Assembly: GCA_963924555.1 (NCBI GenBank) | Contig: OZ004591.1 | Location: forward strand, 7,254,001 to 7,318,000 | DNA length: 64,000 bases | Direction of reading: 5' to 3' | DNA from: Crambe crambe | Lineage: Eukaryota; Porifera; Demospongiae; Poecilosclerida; Crambeidae | Shown here: in pieces, positions 21,601 through 34,611 of the stretch | Layout: each line of letters opens with the position of its first letter | How positions within the stretch are numbered: position 1 is the first letter of the stretch | Translations under genes and position numbers: made by a program | Notes under the pieces: model-generated | Databases searched by the model: none | The model's input: only the letters and a program-made list of their open reading frames with translations | What the model was told of the DNA's origin: nothing

Positions 21601-23152
21601 ACCTAACAAGAGAACGTCCTATGGCTGACCAATCACGATGCACTTCACTCAGCATGAATACCACCGAGTCTGAAACATCCTGCAATAATTGATAGGGTGG
21701 AGCATGTCCCGATGTCAAGAGTTGTACAGCCACCCAAGTAGAGCAGACTTAATCATGTTATAAAGACCACTGGTTAGCATTAAACTAGCTGGGACATTAT
21801 AGTAACCCCTCACAGTGTCATTGTGGGGTAACAAACTTACTGGAATCACTGTAGTCTCCACTAGAAAATGAGAGAGAGTTTCATACACCTCGAGAGGGTA
21901 GATCACATCCTGTGAATACTTGACCTTAAGTCGAAGAGATCCAAGTTCTGGTCCATCAGGCAGGTCAGGAGGTGTAGGACGAGGACAGAGTTCATGCCAG
22001 CCTGAATGGTTCCAATTGTGCTTGCAGGTGCCAATGGAGAGATTGACTTGACCCATGAAGACCCGTTCTCCCAGCAGTGGGTCATGCCATACACTCACTC
22101 TCACAATGGCATTCTGCAAGACTTTCACATCCTTCATCTACATTTCACAGATCACAATAACAGAATATCATTAGCTAATTATACTAACTGGAAACGAGAA
22201 TGTATCGTTGAAGATGGGATCTACAGTTTTCTTGCGTGTGGTGCCGCGCCTCATTTCTGACTTTATTCCCGGAGCATTGCTAAGTACTGTGACCTGGCAG
22301 TATGGATCGGGGAAGCCATACCAGTCACTCAGACCGACTGCCTCCAATGCTCTACGGGTACAAGGACACCATGAAAATGGAAGAAAAGCTCAAACTCATT
22401 TACCTGACAGTGAGCATGCATTGGGTTTGTCTGCACTCTTCTTCAGTCACATATATTTCTTCGATGCCAAGAGACAAGTGGATTTTCCCCTATGGTGGAA
22501 ATTGAATAATAATTGCCTTTTCTAGAGAAGGAAGAGTTTTAATGCAGTCAACCGCTCTCAATCAATATTTACAAAACACTCCAGTTCAGCTTATAGAGGC
22601 ATAAACACTTTATCACCTGGATTTCACTATCAGCATCAATGTGCAGGAGAGGGAACCACTGTTCGTCCCTACTTGGATTGGCCCGTAATTCCTTCAAAGG
22701 AATCGCCACCTTCCCAAGTCTATTCTCCTTGTGCAGGCATTGCTCGCATAGGTAGAATGTTAACCTTGAGAAAGTGCGAGGGACTCTGAAACTATATTCT
22801 TCACTGAAGAAAGGACTGTGAAAGTAGTGCAGTGCAATAACGGATTGAAAAGGTGAATCAGTCAGAATTAACAGACCTCAAGGATCGTTCAATCGTAGCA
22901 GTTCTAAAGATTTCTTCTTGGTCTAGTGCAATGATGACATAAGTGTCTCGAGAATGTTTCAGTTCATGGGGTTGGGGGAGATTCCTTGCTTCCACTACAA
23001 ACACAATAGAATTATCTACTTAATAGTGACAATAAACCATTTTCTACACTTTAACTCCTAGGTATCACATCACGACGCTTGCCTATTCTCAATGAAATGT
23101 TAGTCTCCACCTTCCCGTTCGCAGGCTCAGGCATCTGGAGAAGTGCAGCCAT
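18690..23152 (-). CDS. RASA3: RASA3/RASA2-type Ras GTPase-activating protein (GAP1 family)
   Basis: The start is ATG 23152-23150 (MAALLQMPEPANGK). Exons then run downward. C2A lies about 22,990-22,610 (VEARNLPQPHELKH, ALDQEEIFRTATIERS, HIDADSEIQ). C2B lies about 22,390-21,870 (SVWHDPLLGERVFMGQVNL, LGSLRLKVKYSQ). The RasGAP domain lies about 21,700-20,840, with the arginine-finger motif FRGNSMASKVLDEFMKL and FIFLRFFAPAILNPRLF. A PH domain lies about 19,690-19,265 (VKRSQGRKKGPKNFRKR, MFQLMQPERILYMQAKNS), then a Btk-type zinc motif near 19,210-19,065 (YHSG...CCGSPFPDTSKGC). This order is that of RASA2/RASA3, which speed GTP hydrolysis on Ras/Rap at the membrane. Individual exon ends are not all resolved. 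The 3' end is uncertain and may extend to about 18,437. Confidence 0.85.
19930..20363 (-). mobile_element. tRNA-derived SINE in a RASA3 intron
   Basis: On the - strand the 5' head (20360-20285) looks like a tRNA. It has an 8-base acceptor-like stem GTCACTGG / CCAGTGAC, an A-box-like TGGTAGTGAGTGG and a B-box-like AGTTCGAGTCC. A body follows with the segment ACCCAGCTAAAAATGGGTAC, and the far end (about 19,990-19,935) is a run of TATG/TTTG units, a typical SINE tail. The tRNA-like part is seen directly; the SINE class is inferred. Confidence 0.7.
20364..20415. repeat. (CATA)n microsatellite
   Basis: About 12 CATA units directly next to the tRNA-like head of the SINE, inside a RASA3 intron. Confidence 0.9.
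20500..20800. repeat. Minisatellite, units like GGTGATGGGTGGGTGCATGA
   Basis: Imperfect G-rich units of roughly 20-30 bases repeat through a RASA3 intron. Open frames here (His/Pro/Thr-rich on the - strand) come from the repeat and are not coding. Confidence 0.85.
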
Positions 23153-23340
23153 AGTTCAACCCAGTCCAGGTAATCGCACGTCCGCTGATGCCAGATAAGG
23201 ACATCTCAGTGAGTGACACAAAAACTTGGCACACACACTAAAAGTACTTGAATAAACGAAACATTATTAAATTTTTTAATCATTTAAAATTTTTTCCTGG
23301 TTAATTGGATACTATTTATATAAAGCAAAGGTAGGTGCAG

Positions 23341-24252
23341 TTAGTATCCTAGCAATTTGTACGTGCTCAGTAGTGCATTGGTGTGGTTAATGAGTCTGTT
23401 GGCACTCAGGAAGACGTGTTCCGATCTACAGGAAGGAAGTAAACGAATTATGATTGATTTGCACAGCTAGTGAATTCTTGGTACCTTCCATCTCTGAAGT
23501 AACGCTTCAGTGTATCACTGAAACTTCTTGAACTTTTCACAAACACTCGTTTACGATTGTCCAAGATCTGTATTATTTCATGATGATATAGTCTTGAGTA
23601 AAGCACAACATCACATACCTTCCGATGTTCTTTCATGATTGGGTCAGTTTGGTGTCGCTTTGACACTTCATTGACTGCATCCAAAACTTCTTTGATTGAA
23701 CTTGCCACATCCCTAATGATGCGAAGAAACTTGGAACGGTCTCGAATCTGGTCAGGTATATGACTGAGCTTCTCTTTCAGTGCTAGAATTGAACAGTGTT
23801 ATTAATGGTGGTAAGCTGAAAATAAATGCACACACCTTTGGCCCGATAACTGAGTTCAATGAATTCTTCCTCCTGTGAGATAATAGTATACTGGGATACA
23901 TCAAAACAAGCCAGTCGCAAAAGAGCTTCTGGTAAGTTTAGGTTGACACCCTCGGCATCCAGCACTCCCGAAATGAAGTCTTGTGTCAGACCTGGGTGGG
24001 CTCTCTCCGCCTAGTACAGAAAACCAACTAATGTGTACACACCAAGAAGGATGGATTAGACAGCTACCTTTGTAAAAGCTGTTCTCAAAGTTTGAACAGC
24101 GGCTATGTTCTTGTCATCTGCCTCTAACTGTGGCAACATCATGTCGTGAAGGATAATTCTACTTCATACTCTATTCGACGTACCTCACTAAAAACTGGCT
24201 CTAAAACAGCGTGCAAAGCCAACGAAGCTACAGCATTTTTTTCCTGATTCAT
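23341..24252 (-). CDS. PDCD10: Programmed cell death 10 / cerebral cavernous malformation 3 protein
   Basis: Six exons, 24252-24184, 24127-24068, 24010-23836, 23782-23619, 23567-23485 and 23425-23341, give 211 residues; human PDCD10 has 212. The N-terminal dimer region reads AVLEPVFSE, then AAVQTLRTAFTKAERAHPGL and ALKEKLSHIPDQIRDRSKFL. The C-terminal FAT-homology helices read SFSDTLKRYFRDGR and VFLSANRLINHTNALLSTYK. PDCD10 is an adaptor that binds GCKIII kinases and striatin in the STRIPAK complex. All junctions are GT-AG and all phases agree. It lies in tandem with RASA3 and divergent from UGGT. Confidence 0.95.
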
Positions 24253-24459
24253 ATCCTCGTCAGGGCGCCAGGACCTTGTTACCTAGGCTCTTTCTTTATA
24301 GTTGATCTTCAAAGATGGAGGGACACACCCTTTTCTGCGGTTGTATCCGGGCGGAACGACGAATGGAAAAGGGTCGTCAATGTACGCTGTCAAGATATCT
24401 ATAGATCTAGCAGCTGATATCTAGATCTTATTACCTGGACTTTGCATGTAGATAGTTGA
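24253..24459. promoter_or_regulatory. Divergent promoter PDCD10 / UGGT with 13-base word, copy 2
   Basis: The 207 bases between the two start codons contain TGGAAAAGGGTCG at 24364-24376 on the + strand, the same word found at 7632 and 44893. Confidence 0.45.
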
Positions 24460-27400
24460 ATGGCTGTGAGTATATACAGGGTATTCCTTTTAGTATTGTG
24501 TTCTGGATGTATGTGTGATGGTGGACCCAAGCCTTTGAGTGTGCTGCTCCGGTCTACTTGGGGATACACACCTCCATTGCTGGAAGCTAGGTTGGTGCAT
24601 TGATGTATTGTAGTCTGAAACTTATTATTGTAGCTGTGTGATCATCCCAACTAATGTTCAATATTCCAAATAATGCACTCCATCCTCATGTGGGGAATTC
24701 CTAATCTGGCGTAGCCAGCCCCAAGCGCCGAAGGCGCGAGGGTCTGGAGACACATAATACTTGGACTTGTTCATTTAGCAAGAAATCTGCAAAATGAATG
24801 AATATCATTATGTGACATTTTCTGGTGTTTGGTGATGCGAAATGACGTCATGTGCCACTGGATGACGTCATTTAAAGGCGCTTGCAATCCACATGCTCTG
24901 GAACAACACTGAAAGATGCTGCCGACAGAGCTGCTTTTGTTTGGGGTACTGATCCATGCGATTGGGGTTGAAGTGTAAGCAGTTAATGCGTCATCGTGAC
25001 ACGTGAATTATTGGAAGCGTCATCCGGCACTTCCTGCCCCGAATAAGTCCATGTATTACGTGTCACCAGACCCTTGCACCATTGGCGCTCGGGGCTGGCT
25101 ACGCCAGATTAGGGAATTCCCATTCACGTTGGTTATAATTATTTTCATCATAATAGTGAATTCTTTCGGGAGTACCAGGAAAGTTTATTCTGGAAATTTG
25201 TGAATGCTACCAAAGATTTATATTCTTCTAGTAACTCAGATAAAGGTGTGGAAGAATCTGGGCAATGACGCCACAGCATCCAAAATAATAATTATTTTAT
25301 AGTTGCATATGAATTGGCTACTGATGTGGCAGAGGAGCTGCTACCACCTTCAGCATACAATGTATTTCTCTTCTCTCTTGCCATGCATGCGTATTCTCCA
25401 GCAGTACAGATGTCTTATCAGGTAAGTGGCGCCACAGCAACAACTAATATTTTTTAGTGATCTGTTTTGTCTCATTAGGTGTCTGCTGAGGCATATAACA
25501 AATCTGTTAAACCTGCCAGTTGTAATGGAAGTGGCATCTTCATGGATGTGAGTGGCAGTATTGGGTGTACTATACAAGATTTACAAGACCTCATCAGCAT
25601 CCAAAGAGGAGAGTCGGAGTATGTATGGAATTCTGTGTTATGGCTATCGTTATGGTCCACTCTTTATTATAGCGTTCCACATGTTTACCAATTTGATCAT
25701 CTCTTTCCTGCTCCAAAAAATGAGGGTCCTTTGGTGATTCTGTATGGGGAATTAGGGACTCCAGCATTTGCAGCCGTTCATTCAGTTCTTTCAGAAATGG
25801 CCCTGAAGGGTGAAGTGCAGTACATCTTTAGGCATTATGTCATCAAAGTACGTTATAATATCCTTGTGCGAGTCTTTTAATATGTGTTGTTTAAATGATA
25901 GGATAGGTTGGTGCAGCGCTTACTGCTGAGTGGTTATGGTGTGGAGCTGTCTGTCAAGAGCACAGAATATAAGGCTGTGGATGACACACAGGTTAAAGGT
26001 TGGTCGAATGACTGAATGCATGGGAGTGGAGTAAGAAGTTGTTACGTTTAGGTGATGGACCTCGTGTGATGCCCAAAGAGGAAGAGGAGAAGGAAGTCAG
26101 TGGTTTTATGTTCTCCACGTTGAAGTGAGTATCCGTCGTAGTTCTCAGAGTGTTTGTTTGATCATACATACTCTGCCGACGAAGGTCACGTTACCCTGCT
26201 CTCAAGTCTAAGTTGAAGGATTTTGAAGCCCATCTCTTGCAGGGAGCCAGAGAAATGCCTGAACTGAAGCTGTGGCAGCTTCAAGGTGGGAGTTGTCATG
26301 ACGAGTAAATGTGTGGTTACTACTGGTTTCCTATCTCCCTGAAGATCTCGGCTTCCAGGCGGCCCAGAGAGTGATTGGAGCAAGCCCTGGGTTTGGTCTC
26401 AAAATCCTCAAAGATCTCTCTCAGAACCTTCTTACTCAGGCCAAGTGAGATACGAGTAGTACGTGTGGTCGTGTTCAATAGGTTGTGTGTGTAGGCTGCT
26501 GTACAAGACAACAGTCGAGAAGAACCTGCGTAAAGAGATCCAAGCTAATCAGAAGGTAGTGGAAATAGCATATTAGCTGCATATAATACTAATGCTGTTG
26601 TCCAGGCTTTGGCTAATATTGGCATCCAGCCTGGCAGCTGCGTTCTGCTGCTGAATGGAATAGTCATACAGAACGAGAATCTGGATACATTTCAGTCTGT
26701 TTTTTTCAGCACAATCGTAGTATTATTTTAAGTCATTATTGTTTTAGGTTGCTAGATGTATTGCTATCTGAGAGTAGAATGCTGGATAGTTTGCACAGCC
26801 TAGGTATCGAGTCTTCAGCTCATTCATCATTGCTGGAGATGTCAGTGCATGGACCAGAGTCCAGTCAAGTGGCAGTGGATGTCCGTGGGGAGGCTGTGGT
26901 GGTGAGTAGCACTACATTAGCCATAATGCTGGTGGATCATGTCAAACATACAGTTTATCAATGACTTGGAGAAAGATCGCATTTACAGATCATGGCCTAA
27001 ATCTCTGAAAGAGGTACACTGGTCTTTGCATTCTACATGCTGTGCTGTGTGTTCAAATGTAGCCATTTCTGTTGGCAGTTTCTTCGTCCCACATATCCAG
27101 GCATGCTGAGGCAAATTGCACGCAATGTCTTTAACATTGTAAGTCTGTCCTGTTTTGTGGTTGTATAATTATAATGTGACTGCCTGTGTAGGTGTTCATG
27201 TTGGATCCTCTAAGTGGACCTGGGCTGGAAATGATGGAGTATGTTAAACTGTTTCTGGATCATATGGTTCCTGCCCGACTCGGTTTAGTGCTGGTTACTT
27301 CAGAGGAAGACCAGATAGGAGTGGCTGTTAACAGAGGATTTTCTTTTCTAGTAGCAAAGGTGTCTTCCAGAGAAGCTGTCAGATGGATTATTAAGGTGCT

Positions 27401-30400
27401 TATGAAATAGTTACTCTTGGCTGTTGGAATAAATACATCACTCTTTGTAGGCTCAGAATAGTATTTCAGTTGCTGAGGAAAATGTTACAGTGGATGACGT
27501 ATCAGGGCTATTCCAGCAACTCTTCTCAAAATCACTGGACGGTTCATCAATTGCCGAAGTGTTTAGTGAAAAGTGGGATTCCTATCAAAAGGTTTGTATC
27601 TGCTCACATTCATCCTTGAGACTGCATATCATTATTATCAGGAAGCCAAAAGTTTCTTCTTGGCTAAAGGATTTGTTTCCTTGCCTCAAGTGCTTGTGAA
27701 TGGGATCCAACTGGACCCAGAGGAAGACTTGGAGACAGCAGTAGTCACTAAGATCCACCAACAAACCTTTCAAGTCCAACAGGCTCTCTTCACTGTATGA
27801 TAATATAACTCTTGATAATATAACTCTCTTCACTGTTAGTCTGGTGAACCATCCCTGGCCACTTCCGCAGCACTGGATGTATTTGCATTAATACATCCAG
27901 TGGCCGGGGATGGTTCACCAGACTACTTCACTTGTTCACACTTCAATAAGTACATTTTTTCTCTGCAGAACCGCCTGAAAGACAAAGACAATGTCTATGA
28001 CTTTTTCATGAACAAACCAAATGTGCTGGCCCGAATCAACAGACATATTTTGGCTGACTCTAGAATATTTGATCTGAGCAATCAAGGTGTGTGTTGACAT
28101 TACCGAGTCTTTTGCATGATTCTGTGACACTATAGAGTTGCAAGCTGTGGCAGTTTTCAGAGATTTGCAGTACTTTAGTCAAGCCAAAGGTGTGTACGTA
28201 GACCTGGACCACTTTTTGGTGTCATGGTGGTGTGTGTTGTGGTTCTGTAGGAGAGTTTACTGTTAAAGAGTTGAGTGTGTGGCTGGTGGTGGATGTGGGT
28301 GACAGTCAAGGAAGGCAACTCATCAGTGGTGCTTTGAGTTACATTGTACGCAAGTTAGGAACGTGAACTGTCTCATTACTTTTCTTGTTGCAGATGAACA
28401 GTGAGTTAGTTCGTGTGGCTATATTGCACAATAGTGATGGTTTCATGGCACACCTGGTCCAAGCTGCCATTCAGTCTTCCTCACCTATGCACATGTCTGC
28501 TGTCACGCAATTCTTACAACAAGTAATGACATTGACCGACTCAGTGGAGCTGACACAAGCTCTAAGCATTGCTGCTAGCCATGGGTTGGACCCCGAGCAG
28601 ATTGAGAAGTTGGTGTATAGCAGTGCGGTGAATTCTAGCATAGCTGCACATGCTGGTTACAGTGAGAGTGTATTAGGATTGAAGAGTGGACAGAATGCAA
28701 TGCTCTGCAATGGAAAGGTCTATACCTTAACCAAGGACTCGTCACCTGTATGTGTGAATAATCGTTACCTGTTGCAGTTGATTGGACCGTTTTCTGAAGG
28801 AGAGGTTTTCAGTGGAGCAGATTGGAGCATGCTGGTGGAAATGGAGTCTGATGCGTACGCAGCTAGTCTTGCTTCTACGGTGGGGTCTATGAGTATCAGG
28901 GACTTATCACCCGATGAAGATACATCATCATTTCGAAGTGACCTAGTGATGAAGCTGGGTTCTCTCCTACGTAGCCAACCAAAGAAGGGACGCTTGTCTC
29001 AAGTTCCTAGCCTCTCTTCCAGTTATAGGTTAGTCTGATGATTGATCATGAAAGTGATGAAAACATTCACTATGTGTAGTGCCCTCCATTTGGAACCGCT
29101 CAACCCAGAATTGTCACTGCACGTTGTGGCAGTTTTAGATCCCCTTTCTCCTGATACACAGCGCTTAGCTCCTGTTCTCCAGACCCTGCATACTGCACTG
29201 TCTGTGGATCTGACTGTATACCTCAACCCAGTCGGCAAACTCTCTCAAATGCCCATCTCCAGGTACACATCATACTATCACATTTCATGTGCATCTCGTG
29301 ATGTTTTTCTTTACATCTCAGATTTTATCGTTATGTGCTACAGCCAGAGCTTAGCTTTGATGAACGTGGTTCACTGCAAGACGATGCAGTGGCTATTTTT
29401 TCAGACCTTCCTACTTCTCCTTTGCTGACACTTGGTCTGGATATACCTCATTCCTGGCTAGCAGAACCTGTCTTTTCGCCTTATGATCTAGACAATATAC
29501 ATCTGGCTCAAGTGCCTGATGGTGGTATCCATGCAGAGTTCACTCTGGAACATATTTTAGTCGAAGGTACCTTCAAAATTCATATGACGGTTTGCTCCTA
29601 ATACACAATGTTCTAGGCCAGTGTTTTGACGCTCATTCAGAGCAGCCTACCCCTGGGCTGGAGTATGTATTGGGTAGTGGGAGTCGCCCGGACTTGTTTG
29701 ATACCATTGTGATGGCGAACCTTGGTTACTTTCAGTTGAAGGCAGGCCCTGGTGCTTGGGTCCTACGTTTGAGAGAAGGAAAATCCAGAGAGGTTTACTC
29801 CATTCACAGGTGTGTCTGTGTGTCTTTGCGACTGTGTGATGCTATACAACGTTTGGCACATTTGTAGCTATTCTGTTGGGGGAAGTATCAGTGGAAAAAT
29901 GGAGAAATTAGGTGACGAAGAAGTATCCATCAATGTACAGAGTTTCGTGGGTGCTGGAGTGATATTGAAGGTGGGCAAGAGACCTGGGATGGAAGATGTC
30001 AGTCTGCTCAATGACGAGAAACAAAGTGGAGAGTCCAAAGCCTCGGATTCCAGTAACATTTGGTCAAGTCTCTCCAAGTGAGTTATTTGTGATGACGAGC
30101 AATAGGTCCAGGTTGTTTGTGTACAGTTTGCTTCATTCACCTGAAGTCGAGGAGGAGGAGGAGGAAATAAAGGTTCCATCCAATGAAACCATCAATATAT
30201 TCTCTATTGCTTCAGGTCACTTGTATGAACGGTTTTTGAGGTGATTTTGCACGAGGAGCTAATGGTGTTTGAAGTGATCACTGTATTGTTATGGCATTAC
30301 ATAGGATTATGATGTTGAGTGTTTTGAAGCACACTTGCAATCCTGTCAAGTTTTGGTTCCTTAAGAACTATCTGTCCCCAACTTTTAAGGAGTTCATACC

Positions 30401-31319
30401 ATTCATGGCATCCCATTATGGCTTTGATTACGAACTAGTGCAGTACAAATGGCCTCGTTGGCTGCACGCACAGACACAAAAGCAACGTCTCATTTGGGGC
30501 TACAAAATACTTTTCCTTGATGTCCTCTTCCCATTGAGTGTGAAAAAGATCATATTTGTCGATGCTGACCAGGTTAGTTTCTATGTGCCATTATTCTCAA
30601 TAGCATTTGATGCACGATTGTAGATTGTGCGAACTGATTTGAAGGAGCTACTGGAAATGCCCTTAGAAGGAGCTCCTTATGCTTACACACCATTCTGTGA
30701 CAGTCGTCCCGATATGCAAGGTTTCCGGTATGAAGCTGTGATCAGTAGCAACTCTCTCGTCTGTGACTGGGTGGATTGAGGGCCTTGTTGATATTTAACT
30801 GCAGGTTTTGGGACAAGGGCTATTGGAAAAACCACCTTGGAAATAGGAGATACCATATCAGTGCCTTGTATGTGGTGGATCTAGTGACCTTCAGACAATT
30901 AGCTGCTGGTGATAGGCTGCGCGGTCAGTACCAGGCTCTCTCGCAGGATCCCAATTCGCTGTCCAACCTGGACCAGGATCTACCTAACAATATGATCCAC
31001 TCTGTGCCCATCAAGTCGTTGCCTCAGGAATGGTTGTGGTGTGAAACCTGGTGTAGCCAGGAATCCAAGGCACAGGCAAAGACAATTGATTTGGTGAGAC
31101 GACTTATTGTCTGTACAAAGCGAGTAAAGTGCTTTTTGATGTACATTACAGTGCAATAATCCTTTGACAAAAGAACCAAAGCTACAAAGTGCAGTCAGAA
31201 TAGTTCCCGAGTGGACAGAGTATGACAGTGAGGTCAAGGGTTTGTGGGAGCAGTTCACTACACAACAGGTGCTCACTCCGACATTCAGTAGCGCTGCTCA
31301 TACTCACACAGAACTGTGA
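24460..31319 (+). CDS. UGGT1: UDP-glucose:glycoprotein glucosyltransferase
   Basis: A large multi-exon gene. Exon 1 is 24460-24590 with a signal peptide ([15 protein letters not shown]) and [16 protein letters not shown]; exon 2 is 25157-25245. Thioredoxin-like folding-sensor domains follow, with landmarks FRHYVIK near 25,835, [15 protein letters not shown] near 25,940, [16 protein letters not shown] near 27,080 and [14 protein letters not shown] near 28,015. The C-terminal GT24 catalytic domain (about 30,190-31,230) has [51 protein letters not shown] with the DAD metal motif, and [15 protein letters not shown]. The protein ends HTEL, a KDEL-type ER retrieval signal. UGGT re-glucosylates misfolded N-glycoproteins in the ER so that calnexin/calreticulin can hold them. 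A short inverted-repeat element sits in intron 1 and a hairpin in a later intron. Confidence 0.95.
24702..25111. mobile_element. Non-autonomous TIR element (MITE) in UGGT intron 1
   Basis: Termini TAATCTGGCGTAGCCAGCCC and its inverted copy (ending at 25111) are nearly perfect over about 20 bases and recognisable for about 55. GGGAATTCC flanks both sides (24693-24701 and 25112-25120), consistent with a 9-base target duplication. No transposase frame is present in the 410 bases. The right end is 45 bases from exon 2. The flank is itself palindromic, so the exact boundary is uncertain. Confidence 0.8.
27839..27923. repeat. 85-base near-perfect hairpin in a UGGT intron
   Basis: Outer arms 27839-27863 and 27899-27923 are complementary over 25 bases with one mismatch. 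Inside, GGATGTATT and AATACATCC form a second 9-base stem. It lies in the intron just before the [12 protein letters not shown] exon. It could be a small transposon relic or a hairpin RNA precursor. Confidence 0.8.
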
Positions 31320-31425
31320 CGGCTAGAGTGAAACTTATTTGGAAATCAGTTTTGCATCTTAGTAATAATAATGCTCGCACTGTTTTTATAATTATCGAGT
31401 TGGAGAAGCCACCAGAGTGCTAATA

Positions 31426-34400
31426 ATGAGGTTAATTCTGAGCGTTGGGGGGCGTTGGAAAAGTGTAGACGTTCATCTGCTGAATGGAAGTGTGCCCTGC
31501 ATTGGAGGCGCTACCCTACCTTCAGACGATCAGCAACTCGAGCCAGCTCTGTGGTTTAAGGTGATTTATTATAGCTGCCACCCATGTAGCACTCGCACTC
31601 TAGTATACTGGCTACAGGTGCTGGTGTTAGAGAGAGTATGTGTGGATTGTAACGAGTATGTCATCTCTTGGAACGTGAATGCAGAGAGTAGTGGAGCAGA
31701 GGACGCCATTGGCAAAAGGATATCTTGTATATTCGGAGATGGTGGTAAGGAAGATCTGACAGAAGTGCTGGGGCTAGTTTTAGAGCTACTGGTGGGTGTG
31801 TACCTCTGAGGAGATTAACTGCAGAATACAGTGTAGCTGTGTGTATGTTAGTCCGTTCTTATCGTAGTAGTAGTTTAACCTTTCCCAAAAATCTCTCAAA
31901 AGAATAAAAGCAAAACTTATTGATTCTGTTGCCTTCAACTCAGATAGCTAACATTCTTTTGCAGACGCTGCAGCAACCTCCTTACACGATGAATCTGAAT
32001 GTGCTGGTAGTCTTGAGACAAACCAATCCGAGTCATCTGAACCATCAGATGTCAGTCCAGACTCTATGAATACCCTCGAATCTCTCAGTTGTCTGCTCTC
32101 CACTCAACTTGGCAGCATGGAAGGAAGCCATTCCCTCATGGCTGCTCACGACAGTGGTGGTTCATCTCTGTGCACTGATGACTTGCAGGCTCTCTTTGAA
32201 TTGGCCGAGACCTTATTTGGTGAAGAGGGGTCCAGCAATAATTCTTCTCAGTTTGATAGCAGTTCTGCCACGGTTAGCTTTGAAATTTATCTCAACATGG
32301 CATTATCGTCACTAATAGGAGCTGAAGACTTGGTTGCAGTTGTTGCACTGCTACTTGTTGCCTCTCATCACTTTTCATCACGAGGACCTTCCAGCAGTCT
32401 CTCAAGCTCATCACAAGCATATGGAATTACTATCTGCAATTGATGAACACATGGAGGATTTATCTTCCAAAAGATTGAAAGTAGGCAGTTTCTTCTCGCT
32501 CTGTATTGATTAATTTTTATCCATTTCCTAGTTAAAGAATGATTTAGCTGCTCTTCTATCCAAGCTCTTATCTTGTGTTGGGGATTGGGCCCAGAGAGGA
32601 TTGTGCTCCACCACTTTTATATCTCGTATGACATCAGATTTGAAACTTCGTGAGCAAGAAGCAAGAGCCAAGGTACAAGCATCTCAATATGTACGTATTG
32701 AAGAAAGTGTTACTTCAATTTTTTTTCAAATGCAGCTGCAATCATGCACCAGAAACATGAAATACAGTCAGTATCAGAATATGTCCCATGATCTAGGGCA
32801 GAGATTGCAGAAAGAGCAGGCCGAAGCAGAAAATGTTTTGCTGGAAATGCTGCAGTTACGTAGCATGTTGGAAGGAACCCTATCTTTCTCAGATGAGAAA
32901 AACCAAGACGAAGTGGAAGTCTGGGAAGTACAGTCAAGATATATCCAGCTACACAGTGAACTCTGTCAACTTAGGAGCAAGTCAGCCGCTCTCTCATCTG
33001 AAAAGGTGTAAAACTCCTTTTCCTCTTTACTGCTGTTCCTGTATTACAATGTACTAGGCGTTATTATTATTATGGTGTACTAGGTTTTGGCACTGAGTGT
33101 TCGCGAAGCTATCGAACAGACAATGTCATGCTTGGTGAGTGGGCATGCTACTTCTGGGCTGGATGTCGGAATACATGGAGGCCATTCCACTGATGGTAAT
33201 AACGCTTTGCAGCCTATTGAGCTTTGAATTCATTTCTCTCTTCTTATGTAGTTCTGCAAGAAGCTTCGGCTTTCACAACTCAGAGTAGTAACAACTACCT
33301 TACGTGGAGAGATAGAATCCAGAAGGTTGGGTCCTCTTTAATTGACCACCACCAAAATTAATGTCACGTCGACTTCAGTTGCTACAGGTTCAGTCCACGC
33401 CACTTACTCAGCTTCACACTGAGTTTTGTCACCATCTACACTCCTCGGTCTTTTCGTCCTCCGATCAAGGAGAAAGGTTTGTTCACTTGGCTGTACTTGA
33501 ATCTATAGGCTAGTGGAGGCAATGTTAGGTCGAGAGTCGAGGACAATAAAAGTGTATCTGATGCAAAATCACTGGCACTGCTCGTCAAAGGACATTTTGA
33601 GAAGGTACGCATATTTATCAGTTCGTATGCAAAAGGTTACTCGATTGATATAGGTGGTGGACAATTTGTGTACTCATTTCAGCGACCACCGTGCTGACTT
33701 TGTTCAGAGAGTTTGGCTCTGTTACGAAAGACTCTTCTTTGAATCTTTCTCAGAAAACATTTTTTGTTGGTATCAGGTACTGACTGATTTGCACTTCATT
33801 CTGAGAGTGTATTGTACGTAGTACTGAATTGTGCTTGCAGGCTGAACAGGCCAAAACCTGTCGACAACTAATGGCCAACGCAGTTGGGATTTCGGTGGTC
33901 GATCCCAAGCATCTGGATCTGGGGATAGTCGATGACTCGTGGCTCATACTATTTCCACCTCGCTCCTTTTCGTCAGCTGTCGAAGTTTACCAGCAAGTGA
34001 TTGAAATGTTCAGCTTACTGCCACTTCCTGCACACATCCCGAAAACAGATCTCGAGGGCTATCCATATTTGGAATATTTTAGTGGAGTGATTTCAGATCT
34101 CTGGTCCTTGCCACTTGCTATCTCACCTTTGGATAGGTTACAGTTGCTGACGTCAGCATTTCGCAAGGCAATGACGGGTCTCTCTAGATTAAAGATGAAA
34201 CCGTATCAAGAATTCCAGGATGGGAAATCTCCTGGTTAGTACATTCACAACATGATAGTTTATCAGCTCACGTTGATTTTATTTAGATGGATTTAATGCC
34301 AGTCTTGCTGCTGTCAATTGTGACGAAATTCTCCCAGTGCTGGTATTACTGATGCTACAACTACCACCTTGGTTTCTAGCAATACTCCACCTAAACTGTT

Positions 34401-34501
34401 GCCTGCTCACTGACTTTATGGCTCCATTTCTTTCACCGGGTTGGCACGGTTACAGTTTAGCAGCTTTTTCATCTACTTTGCACATCATAAGCAAATTGTA
34501 A
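31426..34501 (+). CDS. VPS9-domain protein, likely Rab guanine-nucleotide exchange factor
   Basis: The probable start is ATG 31426 (MRLILSVGGRWK). A likely in-frame intron at 31561-31618 and further introns follow; exact junctions are not all settled. The middle part is Ser-rich (31,990-32,260), then comes a long coiled coil (RLQKEQAEAENVLLEMLQL, SRYIQLHSELCQLRSK; 32,640-33,010). Helical exons (33,660-34,235) lead to a C-terminal VPS9-like block: CDEILPVLVLLMLQLPPWF, then GWHGYSLAAFSSTLHIISKL, stop at 34501. VPS9 domains activate Rab5-class GTPases on endosomes. The conserved Asp of the exchange site (DEILP) is present. I cannot assign it to RIN, GAPVD1, VPS9D1 or another named family. Confidence 0.6.
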
Positions 34502-34611
34502 AAAAAAAAATTCTAACCATAATACCCAGCTAAGTAAGAAAGGGGGTAAAAAATATACTAAGACTGAATTTCGATTGGTTCGGTTCTGATTTCTAACTAC
34601 ATTTTCATGAT

